DNA of 64,000 bases, taken from contig ONVI01000001.1 in NCBI GenBank assembly GCA_900321275.1, forward strand, positions 62,001-126,000, given 5' to 3'. Both the position numbers and the translations under genes were made by a program. The stretch comes from an uncultured Eubacteriales bacterium (GTDB taxonomy: Bacteria > Bacillota > Clostridia > Oscillospirales > Oscillospiraceae). Of the stretch, positions 41,633 to 52,299 are shown one piece after another. Position 1 is the first letter of the stretch; every line of letters begins with the position of its first letter. The notes under the pieces are model-generated. The model made no database searches and was not told where the DNA came from. It saw only the letters and a list, made by a program, of their open reading frames with translations.

Positions 41633-42243
41633 AAAAGGCGAGAATCGCCGTTCTGGTCTCCGGTGGCGGCACCAATCTCCAGGCGCTGATCGACGCGGAG
41701 AAGGCCGGGAAGCTCCCGCACGGGGTGCTTGCGCTGGTTGTCTCCAACCGGGCGGACGCCTACGCCCTGGTCAGGGCGAATAACGCCGGAATCGAGAGCG
41801 CCGTGCTGACGCGAAAAGACTGCGGCGGACAGGCGGGCTTTGAAGAGCGGCTTGCCGCGCTGCTGGAGGAAAAACAGATCGACCTCATCATCCTCGCCGG
41901 GTTTATGAGCATCCTCGGCGCGGATTTTACGGGGCGCTTTGCCGGGCGGATCATCAATATCCACCCCTCGCTGATCCCTTCCTTCTGCGGAAAGGGCTTC
42001 TACGGCCTGAAGGTGCACGAAGCGGCCCTGAACTACGGCGTGAAGGTCACGGGCGCCACTGTCCACTACGTCAACGAGATCCCCGACGGGGGACAGATCA
42101 TCCTCCAGAAGCCGGTCATGATCCGCCCCGGCGACACGCCGGAGCTTTTGCAGCGGCGCGTCATGGAGCAGGCGGAATGGAAGCTTCTGCCCCGCGCGGC
42201 GGAGCTGGTCTGCCGGAAAATCCTCAAAGAGAAAGAAGGATAA
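41629..42243 (+). CDS. purN: Phosphoribosylglycinamide formyltransferase
   Basis: 204 residues, typical. It begins ARIAVLVSGGGTNLQALID and carries the catalytic Asn/His pair in IINIHPSLIPSF (~107-112) followed by GKGFYG, and the Asp in YVNEIPDGGQII. It transfers the formyl group of 10-formyl-THF to GAR. Coupled to the FNT gene by ATGA overlap. Confidence 0.95.
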   Translation: MKKARIAVLVSGGGTNLQALIDAEKAGKLPHGVLALVVSNRADAYALVRANNAGIESAVLTRKDCGGQAGFEERLAALLEEKQIDLIILAGFMSILGADFTGRFAGRIINIHPSLIPSFCGKGFYGLKVHEAALNYGVKVTGATVHYVNEIPDGGQIILQKPVMIRPGDTPELLQRRVMEQAEWKLLPRAAELVCRKILKEKEG

Positions 42244-42249
42244 ACGTAT

Positions 42250-42972
42250 ATGAACGTCTATGAAATCGGATCCCTCGCCGAGAAGCTCTCTGCGAATACC
42301 TACCCTGGCCGCGGCATCGTCCTCGGCATGACACCGGACGGCAGCAAGTCCGTCGCGGCGTATTTCATCATGGGCCGCAGCGTGAACAGCCGCAACCGCG
42401 TCTTCCTTCCGGAGCCCGACGGCATCCGCACCGAGGCCTATGATCCCGCGCTTTTGAAGGATCCCAGCCTCATCATCTACCATCCGGTGCGCAAATGCGG
42501 TGAGACGCTCGTTGTGACGAACGGGGATCAGACTGATACGATCTGCGAATACCTGCAAAAGGGCTCCGACTTTGAAAGCGCCCTGCGCACGCGCTGCTTT
42601 GAGCCGGACGGCCCCAACTGGACGCCACGCATCTCCGGCATTGCGGATCTGAAAACGGGGGAGTACAAGCTCTCCATTCTCAAATCCGCCGACCCGGAGG
42701 GATCACGCTGCCTGCGCCAGTGCTTCGAGTACGCGCCGCTGCCGGGGCTTGGACATTTCCTGCACACCTATGTCTGCGACGGTGATCCGATCCCCAGCTT
42801 TCAGGGAGAGCCGGAGCGCGTCGCCTTGCCCGATGATATCGACGCCTGCACGGAGCTTCTCTGGGATAACCTGAACCCGGGCAACAAGATCTCCCTCTAT
42901 GTCTGCTATACCGATCTGAAGACCGGCGAGGCGGAGACGCGCATCGTCAACAAGCACGGTGAAAAGGAGTAA
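42250..42972 (+). CDS. purO: IMP cyclohydrolase, PurO family
   Basis: 240 residues. It resembles archaeal PurO: the start TYPGRGIVLGMTPDG, GRSVNSRNRVF, 'LVVTNGDQTDTICEYL' and WTPRISGI match the Methanothermobacter protein as I remember it. It is followed by a further ~90-residue C-terminal part absent from short archaeal forms. It closes FAICAR to IMP, the last step of the pathway. The next gene is a transformylase without a cyclohydrolase domain, so the two together replace bifunctional PurH. Confidence 0.87.
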   Translation: MNVYEIGSLAEKLSANTYPGRGIVLGMTPDGSKSVAAYFIMGRSVNSRNRVFLPEPDGIRTEAYDPALLKDPSLIIYHPVRKCGETLVVTNGDQTDTICEYLQKGSDFESALRTRCFEPDGPNWTPRISGIADLKTGEYKLSILKSADPEGSRCLRQCFEYAPLPGLGHFLHTYVCDGDPIPSFQGEPERVALPDDIDACTELLWDNLNPGNKISLYVCYTDLKTGEAETRIVNKHGEKE

Positions 42973-42976
42973 AGCC

Positions 42977-44155
42977 ATGAAAGAATTTGAACTGAAATAC
43001 GGATGCAATCCCAACCAGAAGCCCGCGAAGATCTATATGAAGGACGGCTCCGAGCTGCCTGTCACGGTTCTCAACGGCCGACCCGGTTATATCAATTTTC
43101 TCGACGCTCTCAACTCCTGGCAGCTTGTCAAAGAGCTGAAGGAGGCCACCGGGCTTCCCGCCGCGGCGTCCTTCAAGCATGTCTCTCCCGCGGGCGCGGC
43201 CGTCGGCCTGCCCCTGAGCGAGACGGACAAAAAGATCTATTTCGTGCGCGAGGGCGTTGAGCTCAGCCCCATTGCCTGCGCCTATATCCGCGCGCGTGGG
43301 GCCGACCGCCTCTGCTCCTACGGCGACTGGGCCGCGCTGAGCGAGGTCTGCGACGCCGCGACCGCCGCCTACCTTAAGGACGAGGTCTCTGACGGCGTGA
43401 TTGCCCCCGGCTATACCGACGAGGCGCTGGAAATCCTCAAAACCAAGAAAAAGGGCAATTACAACGTGGTGAGGATCGACCCCGATTATGTCCCCGCCGC
43501 GCAGGAGTGCAAGGATGTTTTCGGCGTCACCTTCGAGCAGGGACACAACAATTTCAAAATTGATGAAAGCCTCCTGCAGAACATCGTGACGGAGAACAGA
43601 ACCCTTCCCGAACAGGCGAAGATCGACATGATCGTCGCGCTCATCACGCTCAAGTATACCCAGTCCAACTCCGTCTGCTATGTCAAAGACGGCCAGGCCA
43701 TCGGCGTCGGCGCCGGCCAGCAGAGCCGTATCCACTGTACGCGCCTTGCCGGGCAGAAGGCCGACAACTGGTATCTGCGCCAGCATCCGAAGGTGCTGGG
43801 CCTGCAGTTCGTGGACGATATTCGCCGCCCGGACCGGGACAATGCCATTGACGTCTACACCTCCGACGAGTACGAGGACGTGCTGCGCGACGGCGAATGG
43901 CAGAAGGTTTTCAAGGTCAGACCCGAGGTTCTGACTGTCGAGGAAAAGAAAGCCTGGATCGCGACCCTGAGCGGCGTGACCTGCGGCAGCGACGCCTTCT
44001 TCCCCTTCGGCGACAATGTGGAGCGGGCGCGCAAGTCCGGTGTACAGTATATTGCCGAGCCGGGCGGCTCCATCCGCGACGATCACGTGATTGCCACCGC
44101 AAACAAATACAACATGGTCATGGCCTTCACCGGCATGCGCCTGTTCCACCATTGA
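42977..44155 (+). CDS. purH: AICAR formyltransferase (stand-alone PurH transformylase)
   Basis: 392 residues corresponding to only the transformylase half of PurH. It starts 'LKYGCNPNQKPAKIYMKDG' and has the catalytic Lys-His in SFKHVSPAGAAVG, then 'YTQSNSVCYVKDGQAIGVGAGQQSR', 'SDAFFPFGDNVERA' and the C-terminal 'EPGGSIRDDHVIATAN'. It moves a formyl group from 10-formyl-THF to AICAR. The N-terminal IMP cyclohydrolase domain is absent; PurO next door supplies it. Start 42977 follows AAAAGGAGTAAAGCC. Confidence 0.92.
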   Translation: MKEFELKYGCNPNQKPAKIYMKDGSELPVTVLNGRPGYINFLDALNSWQLVKELKEATGLPAAASFKHVSPAGAAVGLPLSETDKKIYFVREGVELSPIACAYIRARGADRLCSYGDWAALSEVCDAATAAYLKDEVSDGVIAPGYTDEALEILKTKKKGNYNVVRIDPDYVPAAQECKDVFGVTFEQGHNNFKIDESLLQNIVTENRTLPEQAKIDMIVALITLKYTQSNSVCYVKDGQAIGVGAGQQSRIHCTRLAGQKADNWYLRQHPKVLGLQFVDDIRRPDRDNAIDVYTSDEYEDVLRDGEWQKVFKVRPEVLTVEEKKAWIATLSGVTCGSDAFFPFGDNVERARKSGVQYIAEPGGSIRDDHVIATANKYNMVMAFTGMRLFHH

Positions 44156-44169
44156 TCGGGGGAGCGGAA

Positions 44170-45441
44170 ATGAAGGTGCTGGTGGTCGGCGGCGGCGGAC
44201 GTGAGCACGCCGTCATCAAAAAGCTGAAGGAAAACCCGGAAATCGCGGAAATCTATGCCCTGCCCGGCAACGGCGGCATCGCGGAAGACGCCATGTGCGT
44301 GCCGATCGGCGCGAAGGATATCGAAGGGATTGTAAGCTTTGCGGCAGAGAAGGGGATCGGCTACGCCGTGGTCACCCCGGACGATCCCCTGGTGCTCGGC
44401 TGCGTGGACGCTTTGGAGGAGCGGGGGATCCCCTGCTTCGGCCCCAGGGCGAACGCCGCAATCATTGAGGGCAGCAAGGTCTTTGCCAAAAACCTCATGA
44501 AAAAATACGGCATCCCCACCGCGCGCTTCGAGAGCTTTGACGATCCGGACGAAGCGCTCCGCTATCTGGAGAGCGCACCGATCCCGACGGTGGTCAAGGC
44601 GGACGGCCTCGCGCTGGGCAAGGGCGTCATGATCGCGCAGACGAGGGAAGAGGCCGTTCGGGCCGTAACCGACATGATGTGCGGCGGCAAGTTCGGCAAG
44701 AGCGGCGAGCGCGTGGTCATCGAGGAATACCTCGAAGGGCCGGAGGTCTCCGTGCTGGCCTTCACAGACGGCAAGACCCTCGTTCCCATGGTATCCTCCA
44801 TGGATCACAAGCGCGCCGGGGACGGAGACACCGGCCTCAACACCGGCGGGATGGGGACGGTCGCCCCCAATCCGTACTACACGCCGGAGATCGCCGCGCG
44901 CTGCATGGAGGAAATCTTTCTGCCCACCGTCGCGGCGATGAACAAGGAGGGGCGACCCTTCAAGGGCTGCCTTTACTTCGGCCTGATGCTGACAAAGGAC
45001 GGACCGAAGGTGATCGAATACAACTGCCGCTTCGGCGATCCCGAGACACAGGTGGTTCTGCCGCTTTTGGAGAGCGATCTCTTCACCGTCATGCGCTCCG
45101 TGACGGAGGAACGCCTCGCCGAAACGGAAGTCCGCTTCCAAAACAGGCACGCCTGCTGCGTCATCCTCGCCTCAAAGGGTTACCCGGAGGCGTACGACAA
45201 GGGCTTTGCGCTGGAGATTCCGGAGGCGGTGCGCGCGCAGGTCTATGTCGCGGGCGCTGCGCGAAAGAACGGGCGGCTTGTCACAAACGGCGGCCGCGTC
45301 GTCGGCTGCACGGCAGTGGCGGACACGCTGCAGGACGCGGTTCGCGGGGCTTATGCCGTCGCGGACCAGGTTTCTTTTGAAAATAAATACTGCCGCCGCG
45401 ATATCGGGGCGCGGGCCCTCGCGGCGGTACAAGAGGGATAA
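44170..45441 (+). CDS. purD: Phosphoribosylamine--glycine ligase
   Basis: 423-residue ATP-grasp enzyme. It begins MKVLVVGGGGREHAV and shows LPGNGGI, 'PTVVKADGLALGKGVMIAQ', 'EEYLEGPEVSVLAF', 'LNTGGMGTVAPNPYYTPE' and the metal site 'VIEYNCRFGDPETQ'. It makes GAR from phosphoribosylamine and glycine. GGAGCGG sits just ahead of the ATG at 44170. Confidence 0.95.
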   Translation: MKVLVVGGGGREHAVIKKLKENPEIAEIYALPGNGGIAEDAMCVPIGAKDIEGIVSFAAEKGIGYAVVTPDDPLVLGCVDALEERGIPCFGPRANAAIIEGSKVFAKNLMKKYGIPTARFESFDDPDEALRYLESAPIPTVVKADGLALGKGVMIAQTREEAVRAVTDMMCGGKFGKSGERVVIEEYLEGPEVSVLAFTDGKTLVPMVSSMDHKRAGDGDTGLNTGGMGTVAPNPYYTPEIAARCMEEIFLPTVAAMNKEGRPFKGCLYFGLMLTKDGPKVIEYNCRFGDPETQVVLPLLESDLFTVMRSVTEERLAETEVRFQNRHACCVILASKGYPEAYDKGFALEIPEAVRAQVYVAGAARKNGRLVTNGGRVVGCTAVADTLQDAVRGAYAVADQVSFENKYCRRDIGARALAAVQEG

Positions 45442-45442
45442 C

Positions 45443-48400
45443 ATGGTATTTCGTATATTCGTTGAGAAAAAGCCGGGCCTTGATCCGGAGGCGCAGGCGC
45501 TTTTAAATGACGCGCGCGAGTTGCTGGGGATCACGGGGTTGGAGCGGGTGCGCCTGCTCAAGCGCTATGATGTGGAAAACATCGGGGAAGAGCTGTTTGA
45601 TTACGCGGTAAAAACCGTCTTTTCCGAGCCGCAGCTTGACCGCGTATATGACGCGCCGGAGCTTCAGGGCGCGTCGGTTTTCGCGGTGGAGTATCTGCCC
45701 GGCCAGTTCGACCAGCGGGCCGATTCCGCCGCCCAGTGCATCCAGATCCTCTCCCAGGGGGACAGGCCGCTGGTGCGTTCGGCAAGCGTGTACGCGCTGT
45801 ACGGCAAGCTCACCGAGGCGGAGATCGCGGAGGTTAAAAAGTATGTCATCAACCCGGTCGAGGCCCGTGAGGCCGCGTTGGAAAAGCCGGAGACCCTGAC
45901 CGTCAGCTATGACCTCCCGACGAGCGTCCAGACCCTGACGGGATTTTCGGATCTCAGCCGCGATGAGCTGGAAGGCTTCATCCGCCGGTACGGTCTTGCG
46001 ATGGACGCCGACGATCTGGCCTGCTGCCAGGCGTATTTCCGGGAGGAAGGGCGCGACCCGACCATCACCGAAGTGCGCGTTCTGGACACCTACTGGTCCG
46101 ACCACTGCCGCCACACCACCTTCAACACGGTCATTGACGAGGCCCGCTTTGAAGATCCGCTGCTTCAGCAGATGTATGAGGACTATCAGAAAACCCGCGA
46201 GAAGCTTCACCGCACGAAGCCCGTCTGCCTCATGGATCTGGCGACGCTGGCGGCCAAAGCGCTGAAGGCCGAGGGAAAGCTTGCAAAGCTGGACGAATCA
46301 GAGGAGATCAACGCCTGCACAGTAAAGATCAGCGTTCAGGTCGACGGAAAAGAGGAGCCCTGGCTGCTCCTTTTCAAGAATGAGACCCACAATCACCCCA
46401 CGGAGATCGAGCCCTTCGGCGGCGCGGCCACCTGCATCGGCGGCGCGATCCGCGACCCGCTCTCCGGCCGCTCCTATGTCTACGGCGCGATGCGCGTGAC
46501 CGGCGCGGCAGACCCCACCGTCCCGATCAGTGAGACCCTGCCCGGCAAGCTCCCGCAGCGAAAGATCGTCACTACCGCGGCTGCGGGCTATTCCTCCTAC
46601 GGCAACCAGATCGGCCTTGCCACCGGGATCGTGGACGAGATCTATCATCCCGGCTATGCCGCCAAGCGCATGGAGATCGGCGCCGTCATCGCCGCGGCCC
46701 CGGCGGAGAATGTAAGGCGCGAAACGCCCGCCCCGGGGGATATCGTGATCCTGCTCGGCGGCAGCACGGGGCGGGACGGCATCGGCGGCGCGACCGGCTC
46801 CTCCAAGGCGCACGACGCCCATTCGGTGGAGACCTGCGGCGCCGAGGTACAGAAGGGCAACGCCCCCGAGGAGCGCAAGCTCCAGCGCCTGTTCCGAAAC
46901 GGCGAGGCCTGCCGCATGATCAAGCGCTGCAACGACTTCGGCGCGGGCGGCGTCTCCGTCGCCATCGGTGAGCTTGCCGATGGCCTGGACATCGACCTCA
47001 GCGCCGTACCGCGCAAGTATGAGGGGCTGGACGGCACGGAGCTTGCCATCAGCGAATCGCAGGAGCGCATGGCTGTGGTCGTAGCCCCGGAGGACGTGGA
47101 GGCGTTTCTTGCCCTTGCTGGGATGGAAAACCTGCAGGCCTGCCCTGTCGCCGCCGTGAAGGCAGAGCCGCGCCTTACCATGCGCTGGAACGGCGCCGCC
47201 ATCGTGGACATCAGCCGCGCCTTTCTTGATACCAACGGCGCGGACAAGCATATCACCGCCGTCGTCTCCGCCCCGGAGGATTACCGTCGCAGCATATGCG
47301 GGGGATTTATGGACAATTACCGGGCCCTCGCGTCCGATCTCAACTGCTGCTCCAGGCGCGGCCTTGCGGAGCGCTTTGATTCCACCATCGGGGCCGGAAC
47401 AGTGCTTATGCCCTTCGGCGGCAAGTACCAGCTCACGCCGGTTCAGGCCATGGCGCAGAAGATTTCCGTGGAGAAAAAGCACACGGACGACTGCTCTCTC
47501 ATGGCCTGGGGCTATAATCCCTCCATCACGGAAAAGAGCCCCTGCCACGGGGCTTATCTTGCGGTGGTCGAATCCGTCTGCAAGCTGGTCGCGTCCGGCG
47601 CGAAGTTTGAGGACGTCTACCTGAGCTTTCAGGAGTACTTTGAACGCCTCGGCCGGGACAGCCGCCGCTGGGGCAAGCCGCTGGCTGCGCTTCTCGGCGC
47701 ATTCCGGGCGCAGATGGATCTGGGCGTCGCCGCCATCGGCGGAAAGGACTCCATGAGCGGCTCCTTTGAAAAGCTGGACGTGCCGCCGACGCTGGTTTCC
47801 TTCGCGGTCACGACGGAGAAATGCGAAAACATTGTCTCGCCCGAATTCAAGGCGGCGGGGCACAGGCTTTACCGCCTCGCCCCGGAATACGATGAAAACG
47901 GCCTGCCGAAGCCTTCGTCGCTCCTGGGACTCTTTGACCGCGTAACGGCGCTTCTGCGCAGCGGGGAGGCGATCTCCTGCTATACGCCGGGCTGCGGCGG
48001 CATTGCGGAAGCGGTGCTGAAAATGGCGATCGGCAACGGCATAGGCTTTGCCTTCGACGAAGCGGTGACCGTGGATCGGCTCTTTGGGTATGATTACGGC
48101 GCATTCCTGCTCGAAACGACCGGGGAACTGCCGAACGCACAGCTGATCGGCCATACCGTCGACCGCGGCGAAATCAGCCTGAGAGGGGAGAGCCTTATGC
48201 TCTCCGAGCTGCTGAAACGCTATGAGGATAAATTGGAAACGGTCTATCCCTGCAACATCCCGACTGCGAAGGAAGCTATGGAGACCCTGTCCTGGCATGC
48301 CGGGAAGCGCGCGGCCCCTGCGGTCAAATGCGCAAAGCCCCGCGTGCTGATCCCGGCCTTCCCCGGCACCAACTGCGAATATGACAGCGCCAAAGCCGTG

Positions 48401-49132
48401 CGGGACGCCGGGGCGGAGGCGGAGATCTTCGTCGTCAACAACCTCAGCGCCGACAATATCGCCCGCAGCGTGGAGCGCTTTGCGGAGAAGCTGAAAACAG
48501 CGCAGATCGTGTTTATCCCCGGCGGCTTCTCCGGCGGGGACGAGCCGGACGGCTCCGGCAAGTTCATCACCGCCTTCTTTCGCAGCGCCGCCGTCCGGGA
48601 GGGCGTGACGGAGCTGCTTGATCAGCGTGACGGCCTGATGTGCGGCATCTGCAACGGCTTCCAGGCGCTCATCAAGCTGGGGCTTGTCCCCTACGGCAAA
48701 ATCATCGACACGGACGAGCATTGCCCGACGCTGAGCTGCAACACCATCGGAAGGCACCAGTCCCGCATCGTCCGCACCCGTATCGCCTCTGACAAGTCCC
48801 CATGGCTTGCGCTGACACAGGTGGGGGAGGTCTACAACGTACCGATCTCCCATGGCGAGGGGCGTTTCCTCGCAAGCGAGGAGTTGATCCGAAAGCTCGC
48901 GGAAAACGGGCAGATCGCCACGCAGTATGTGGACTTCGACGGAAAAGCCACCGGCGATGTGCATTTCAATCCCAACGGCTCTCTGTACGCGATCGAAGGC
49001 ATCACCTCGCCGGACGGGCGCGTCTTCGGCAAGATGGGCCATTCCGAGCGTATCGGCAGCGGGCTTTACCGCAACGTACCCGGCAATTACGATATCCGCA
49101 TGTTTGAAGCGGCGGTTCTGTATTTCAAATAA
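45443..49132 (+). CDS. purL: Phosphoribosylformylglycinamidine synthase, single-chain
   Basis: 1229 residues: the large one-chain PurL rather than the small PurS-PurQ-PurL complex usual in Bacillus. The N-terminal PurS-like part is followed by ATP-binding synthetase halves ([14 protein letters not shown]; '[27 protein letters not shown]'; [11 protein letters not shown]). From ~955 there is a class I glutaminase with Cys1070 in GICNGFQAL and His1137 in ISHGEGRF. PurL thus keeps a complete glutaminase, unlike PurF in the same operon. The start is at 45443, one base after the purD stop. Confidence 0.94.
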   Translation: MVFRIFVEKKPGLDPEAQALLNDARELLGITGLERVRLLKRYDVENIGEELFDYAVKTVFSEPQLDRVYDAPELQGASVFAVEYLPGQFDQRADSAAQCIQILSQGDRPLVRSASVYALYGKLTEAEIAEVKKYVINPVEAREAALEKPETLTVSYDLPTSVQTLTGFSDLSRDELEGFIRRYGLAMDADDLACCQAYFREEGRDPTITEVRVLDTYWSDHCRHTTFNTVIDEARFEDPLLQQMYEDYQKTREKLHRTKPVCLMDLATLAAKALKAEGKLAKLDESEEINACTVKISVQVDGKEEPWLLLFKNETHNHPTEIEPFGGAATCIGGAIRDPLSGRSYVYGAMRVTGAADPTVPISETLPGKLPQRKIVTTAAAGYSSYGNQIGLATGIVDEIYHPGYAAKRMEIGAVIAAAPAENVRRETPAPGDIVILLGGSTGRDGIGGATGSSKAHDAHSVETCGAEVQKGNAPEERKLQRLFRNGEACRMIKRCNDFGAGGVSVAIGELADGLDIDLSAVPRKYEGLDGTELAISESQERMAVVVAPEDVEAFLALAGMENLQACPVAAVKAEPRLTMRWNGAAIVDISRAFLDTNGADKHITAVVSAPEDYRRSICGGFMDNYRALASDLNCCSRRGLAERFDSTIGAGTVLMPFGGKYQLTPVQAMAQKISVEKKHTDDCSLMAWGYNPSITEKSPCHGAYLAVVESVCKLVASGAKFEDVYLSFQEYFERLGRDSRRWGKPLAALLGAFRAQMDLGVAAIGGKDSMSGSFEKLDVPPTLVSFAVTTEKCENIVSPEFKAAGHRLYRLAPEYDENGLPKPSSLLGLFDRVTALLRSGEAISCYTPGCGGIAEAVLKMAIGNGIGFAFDEAVTVDRLFGYDYGAFLLETTGELPNAQLIGHTVDRGEISLRGESLMLSELLKRYEDKLETVYPCNIPTAKEAMETLSWHAGKRAAPAVKCAKPRVLIPAFPGTNCEYDSAKAVRDAGAEAEIFVVNNLSADNIARSVERFAEKLKTAQIVFIPGGFSGGDEPDGSGKFITAFFRSAAVREGVTELLDQRDGLMCGICNGFQALIKLGLVPYGKIIDTDEHCPTLSCNTIGRHQSRIVRTRIASDKSPWLALTQVGEVYNVPISHGEGRFLASEELIRKLAENGQIATQYVDFDGKATGDVHFNPNGSLYAIEGITSPDGRVFGKMGHSERIGSGLYRNVPGNYDIRMFEAAVLYFK

Positions 49133-49146
49133 GGTGGAGGTACAAC

Positions 49147-50823
49147 ATGGCATTTAAGACCGACATTGAGATCGCGCAGGAATGCAAGATGCGGCCCATC
49201 GGCGAAATCGCGGAGAGGGCCCATGTGGACGAAAAATATCTGGAGCAGTACGGCCGCTGGAAGGCCAAGATCGACCCCGCGCTCCTGAAGGAGACCGACA
49301 GGCCCGACGGCAAGCTGATCCTTGTCACCGCCATCACGCCCACCCCGGCGGGCGAGGGTAAGACAACCACGACCATCGGCCTGGCCGACGGTCTCAGGCG
49401 CATCGGCAAGGACGTTACCGTCGCTCTGCGCGAGCCGTCGCTCGGCCCCGTGTTCGGCATCAAGGGCGGCGCCGCCGGCGGCGGTTACGCCCAGGTGGTG
49501 CCCATGGAGGACATCAACCTCCACTTCACCGGTGACTTCCATGCCATCGGCGCGGCGAACAATCTGCTGGCCGCGATGCTGGACAACCACATCCAGCAGG
49601 GCAACGCCCTGCACATCGACCCGCGCCGCATCACCTGGAAGCGCTGCGTGGATATGAACGACCGCCAGCTTCGCTTCGTGGTGGACGGTCTCGGCGGCAA
49701 AGCCAACGGTACCCCCAGAGAGGACGGCTTTGACATCACCGTCGCCAGTGAAATCATGGCGGTGTTCTGCCTTGCCTCCTCCATCACGGATCTCAAGGAG
49801 CGTCTGGGCCGCATCATCGTCGGCTACAGCTATGAGGGCAAGCCCGTCACCGCCGCGGACCTCAAGGCCGTCGGCGCAATGGCGGCGCTTCTGAAGGACG
49901 CGCTCAAGCCCAATCTGGTGCAGACGCTGGAGGGTACGCCCGCCTTCGTCCACGGCGGCCCCTTCGCCAACATCGCCCACGGCTGCAACTCCGTCATGGC
50001 CACGCGCATGGCCCTCAAGATGGGCGACTACACGGTCACGGAGGCCGGCTTCGGCGCGGATCTCGGCGCGGAGAAATTCCTCGATATCAAGTGCCGTATG
50101 GCGGGGCTTGTGCCCGACGCCGTGGTCATTGTCGCCACGGTGCGCGCGCTCAAGATGCACGGGGGGCTTGCCAAAAATGAGCTGGCAACGGAAGATCTTG
50201 CAGCTCTTGACAAGGGCATCCCCAATCTGCTGCGCCATGTGTCCAACATCCGCAATGTCTACGGCCTGCCCTGCGTGGTGGCGGTCAACCGCTTCCCGAC
50301 AGATACCGACGCGGAGATCGGCTTCATCATCGACAGGTGCCGCGCACTCGGCGTGAACACGGTGCTCTCCACCGTCTGGGCCGAGGGCGGCAAGGGCGGC
50401 GAAGCGCTGGCCCGTGAGGTGGTGCGCCTGTGCGAGGAGGAGAAGGGCGACTTCCGCTTCTCCTACGAGCTTGACGGCAGTATTGAGGAGAAAATCAAGG
50501 CCATTGTCACGCGCGTCTACGGCGGCAGGGATATCAGCATTCTGCCCGCCGCGCAGAAGCAGATTGACGAGCTGACAAAGCTCGGCTGCGCCGGCCTGCC
50601 GGTCTGCATCGCCAAGACGCAGTACAGCTTCACTGACGATCCGACAAAGCTCGGCGCGCCGGAGGGCTTTACCGTTACGGTAAAGAACGTCAAGGTCTCC
50701 GCCGGCGCAGGCTTTATCGTCGTGCTGACGGGCGACATCATGACCATGCCGGGCCTGCCGAAAGTGCCTGCCGCCGAAAAGATCGACGTGGACGAAAACG
50801 GCAGAATCAGCGGCCTTTTCTGA
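49147..50823 (+). CDS. fhs: Formate--tetrahydrofolate ligase
   Basis: 558 residues, normal length. Diagnostic strings are [17 protein letters not shown] (P-loop-like), '[33 protein letters not shown]', '[19 protein letters not shown]' and '[13 protein letters not shown]'. It makes 10-formyl-THF from formate, THF and ATP, the cofactor for PurN and the AICAR transformylase encoded upstream. GGTGGAGG precedes the ATG. Last gene of the purine cluster. Confidence 0.95.
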   Translation: MAFKTDIEIAQECKMRPIGEIAERAHVDEKYLEQYGRWKAKIDPALLKETDRPDGKLILVTAITPTPAGEGKTTTTIGLADGLRRIGKDVTVALREPSLGPVFGIKGGAAGGGYAQVVPMEDINLHFTGDFHAIGAANNLLAAMLDNHIQQGNALHIDPRRITWKRCVDMNDRQLRFVVDGLGGKANGTPREDGFDITVASEIMAVFCLASSITDLKERLGRIIVGYSYEGKPVTAADLKAVGAMAALLKDALKPNLVQTLEGTPAFVHGGPFANIAHGCNSVMATRMALKMGDYTVTEAGFGADLGAEKFLDIKCRMAGLVPDAVVIVATVRALKMHGGLAKNELATEDLAALDKGIPNLLRHVSNIRNVYGLPCVVAVNRFPTDTDAEIGFIIDRCRALGVNTVLSTVWAEGGKGGEALAREVVRLCEEEKGDFRFSYELDGSIEEKIKAIVTRVYGGRDISILPAAQKQIDELTKLGCAGLPVCIAKTQYSFTDDPTKLGAPEGFTVTVKNVKVSAGAGFIVVLTGDIMTMPGLPKVPAAEKIDVDENGRISGLF

Positions 50824-50833
50824 TAAAAAAGAC

Positions 50834-50983
50834 GGGCGCGTTGCAAAATGCCCTGTCATTGCGAGACCAGTTCGCAAACTGGTCGTGGCAATCCGTTTTT
50901 CCTGCGATAAGGGGACGGATTCCCACACCAGTGACATCGGTCACTGGTTCGGAATGACGGGATGAGCATTTTGCAGCGCGCCC
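50834..50983. mobile_element. MITE-like element with 18-bp terminal inverted repeats
   Basis: Ends GGGCGCGTTGCAAAATGC (50834-50851) and GCATTTTGCAGCGCGCCC (50966-50983) are inverted repeats with one mismatch. Inside are hairpins ACCAGT-TCGCAA-ACTGGT and CCAGTGA-CATCGG-TCACTGG, and the string TGTCATTGCGA ... GGAATGAC, a wording I know from dispersed bacterial repeats. It lies between converging fhs and the patatin gene and may also act as their terminator. Confidence 0.7.
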
Positions 50984-50988
50984 TTTTA

Positions 50989-52065
50989 TCAATCCTCCGC
51001 AAGCTCAATGAGGTCGCGGTCCAGATAGACTTTCAGATCCGTCAGACCTTTTTCCTCCGCTTTCTGTTCCAGCAGAAGGGTCATCAGCTCATAATAATCG
51101 GCATCTTCGGCGTCCATCTGTCTGGCCGTGCGGGGGAGATCCTTTTCCAGGCAGGCCCGCAGCGTTTCGCTCTTGCCGCCCTCGTGGTCAAGAATCCATT
51201 CCAGCGCCTCGCGCTCGCTCAGTGTGCGATCCAGATAGTATTTCCGGCCCCGGAGACCGTACAGCACGCGTTTGCAGTCCAGATAGCCGATGGCCATGCG
51301 TCTCCTGCAGACTTCGGCGTCGAAGTCCATCGCGCGGCCCAGATCGCGCGAGGTCTGAACGGTGGTGATGCTGACGTCGTCCGGCATTTTGAACCGGCGC
51401 TCCCAGCCTATGGCGGGCAGGCGGACGGCGATGATGTCTTTATAGCCGTTTTCCACCAGCGCGTGGATCGGCAGGGAGTCCACAAATCCGCCGTCGGTAT
51501 AGAATTTGCCGCCCAGCTTCTCCAGCCGGAAGCCGGGATGATAGGCCGAGGCCAAAAGCATGTCGCAGATCTGATCCTCCGGCAGCTCGTTTACGTGCAC
51601 CTCAAGTCCTTTTATATCGGTAAGAGAGACGGTGGAGAGATAAAACTGCACGTCGGATTCTTTGATCTTCTTCGGATCGGCGATTTCGTGCACCCAGGCG
51701 CGGAGGGGCCCGATGTCGAGACCGCGGTTTTTGAGCAGACCGAAAGCCTGGGGGAGCAGCTCCGTCAGATCCTCGGCCTGAACCTCGCCGGTGATCAGCT
51801 TTTTGAGATCTTCAGCGTCAAAGCCCTTCACGTTGATCACCTTTGACAGGCTGATTTCGCTCCAGCACCGAATGGCCGCCGGAAGATCGCGCATGGTCAT
51901 GAGCGCGCCGTTGAGCGCCCCGACCGAGGTGCCGGAGACCGCGTTGTATTTTACGCCCGCTTCCTCCAGCGCCTGCCACACGCCGACCTGATAGGCGCCC
52001 TTGGCGCCGCCGCCCTCCAGCGCGACGGCGTAGGTCTTTCCGGTATCAAAGCAAAGCTCCATCAT
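50989..52065 (-). CDS. Patatin-like phospholipase
   Basis: 358-residue cytosolic lipid acyl hydrolase. Oxyanion motif GGGAKGAYQVG (~18-28), nucleophile Ser47 in SGTSVGALNGAL, and the catalytic-dyad Asp in YTDGGFVDSLP (~177-187). The C-terminal ~100 residues form a helical extension with conserved 'YLDRTLSEREALEWILDHEGG'. There is no signal peptide. Two ATGs (52065, 52062). Substrate lipid unknown; single gene. Confidence 0.9.
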   Translation of the reverse strand: MMELCFDTGKTYAVALEGGGAKGAYQVGVWQALEEAGVKYNAVSGTSVGALNGALMTMRDLPAAIRCWSEISLSKVINVKGFDAEDLKKLITGEVQAEDLTELLPQAFGLLKNRGLDIGPLRAWVHEIADPKKIKESDVQFYLSTVSLTDIKGLEVHVNELPEDQICDMLLASAYHPGFRLEKLGGKFYTDGGFVDSLPIHALVENGYKDIIAVRLPAIGWERRFKMPDDVSITTVQTSRDLGRAMDFDAEVCRRRMAIGYLDCKRVLYGLRGRKYYLDRTLSEREALEWILDHEGGKSETLRACLEKDLPRTARQMDAEDADYYELMTLLLEQKAEEKGLTDLKVYLDRDLIELAED

Positions 52066-52173
52066 ACACCTCCTGCACTTTTTTTCGTTTTTTCGATTAT
52101 ATCACCGCCGGAGGAAAAGGACAAACAGAATCTGAAGAAATATGAAAACACTGTCAACAGAACATCGTCTTGC

Positions 52174-52202
52174 TTGCAAAACAACAGAAAAGCTGTTATA
52201 AT
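52174..52202 (+). promoter_or_regulatory. Promoter of the transglutaminase/InlB-repeat gene
   Basis: -35 TTGCAA (52174-52179), 17-bp spacer, -10 TATAAT (52197-52202). Confidence 0.68.
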
Positions 52203-52299
52203 ATAACATAAAAGTATGAATATTATTTCAGCTTTCAATGGCTGCTTTTTTGTCGCTGCCGCTGAAACTGTACTGTGCGAATATATCGGGGGAATGATT

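Noticed and set aside
46298..49153. 951-codon minus-strand frame opposite purL
   Set aside because: Shadow of purL; no ribosome site or protein pattern.
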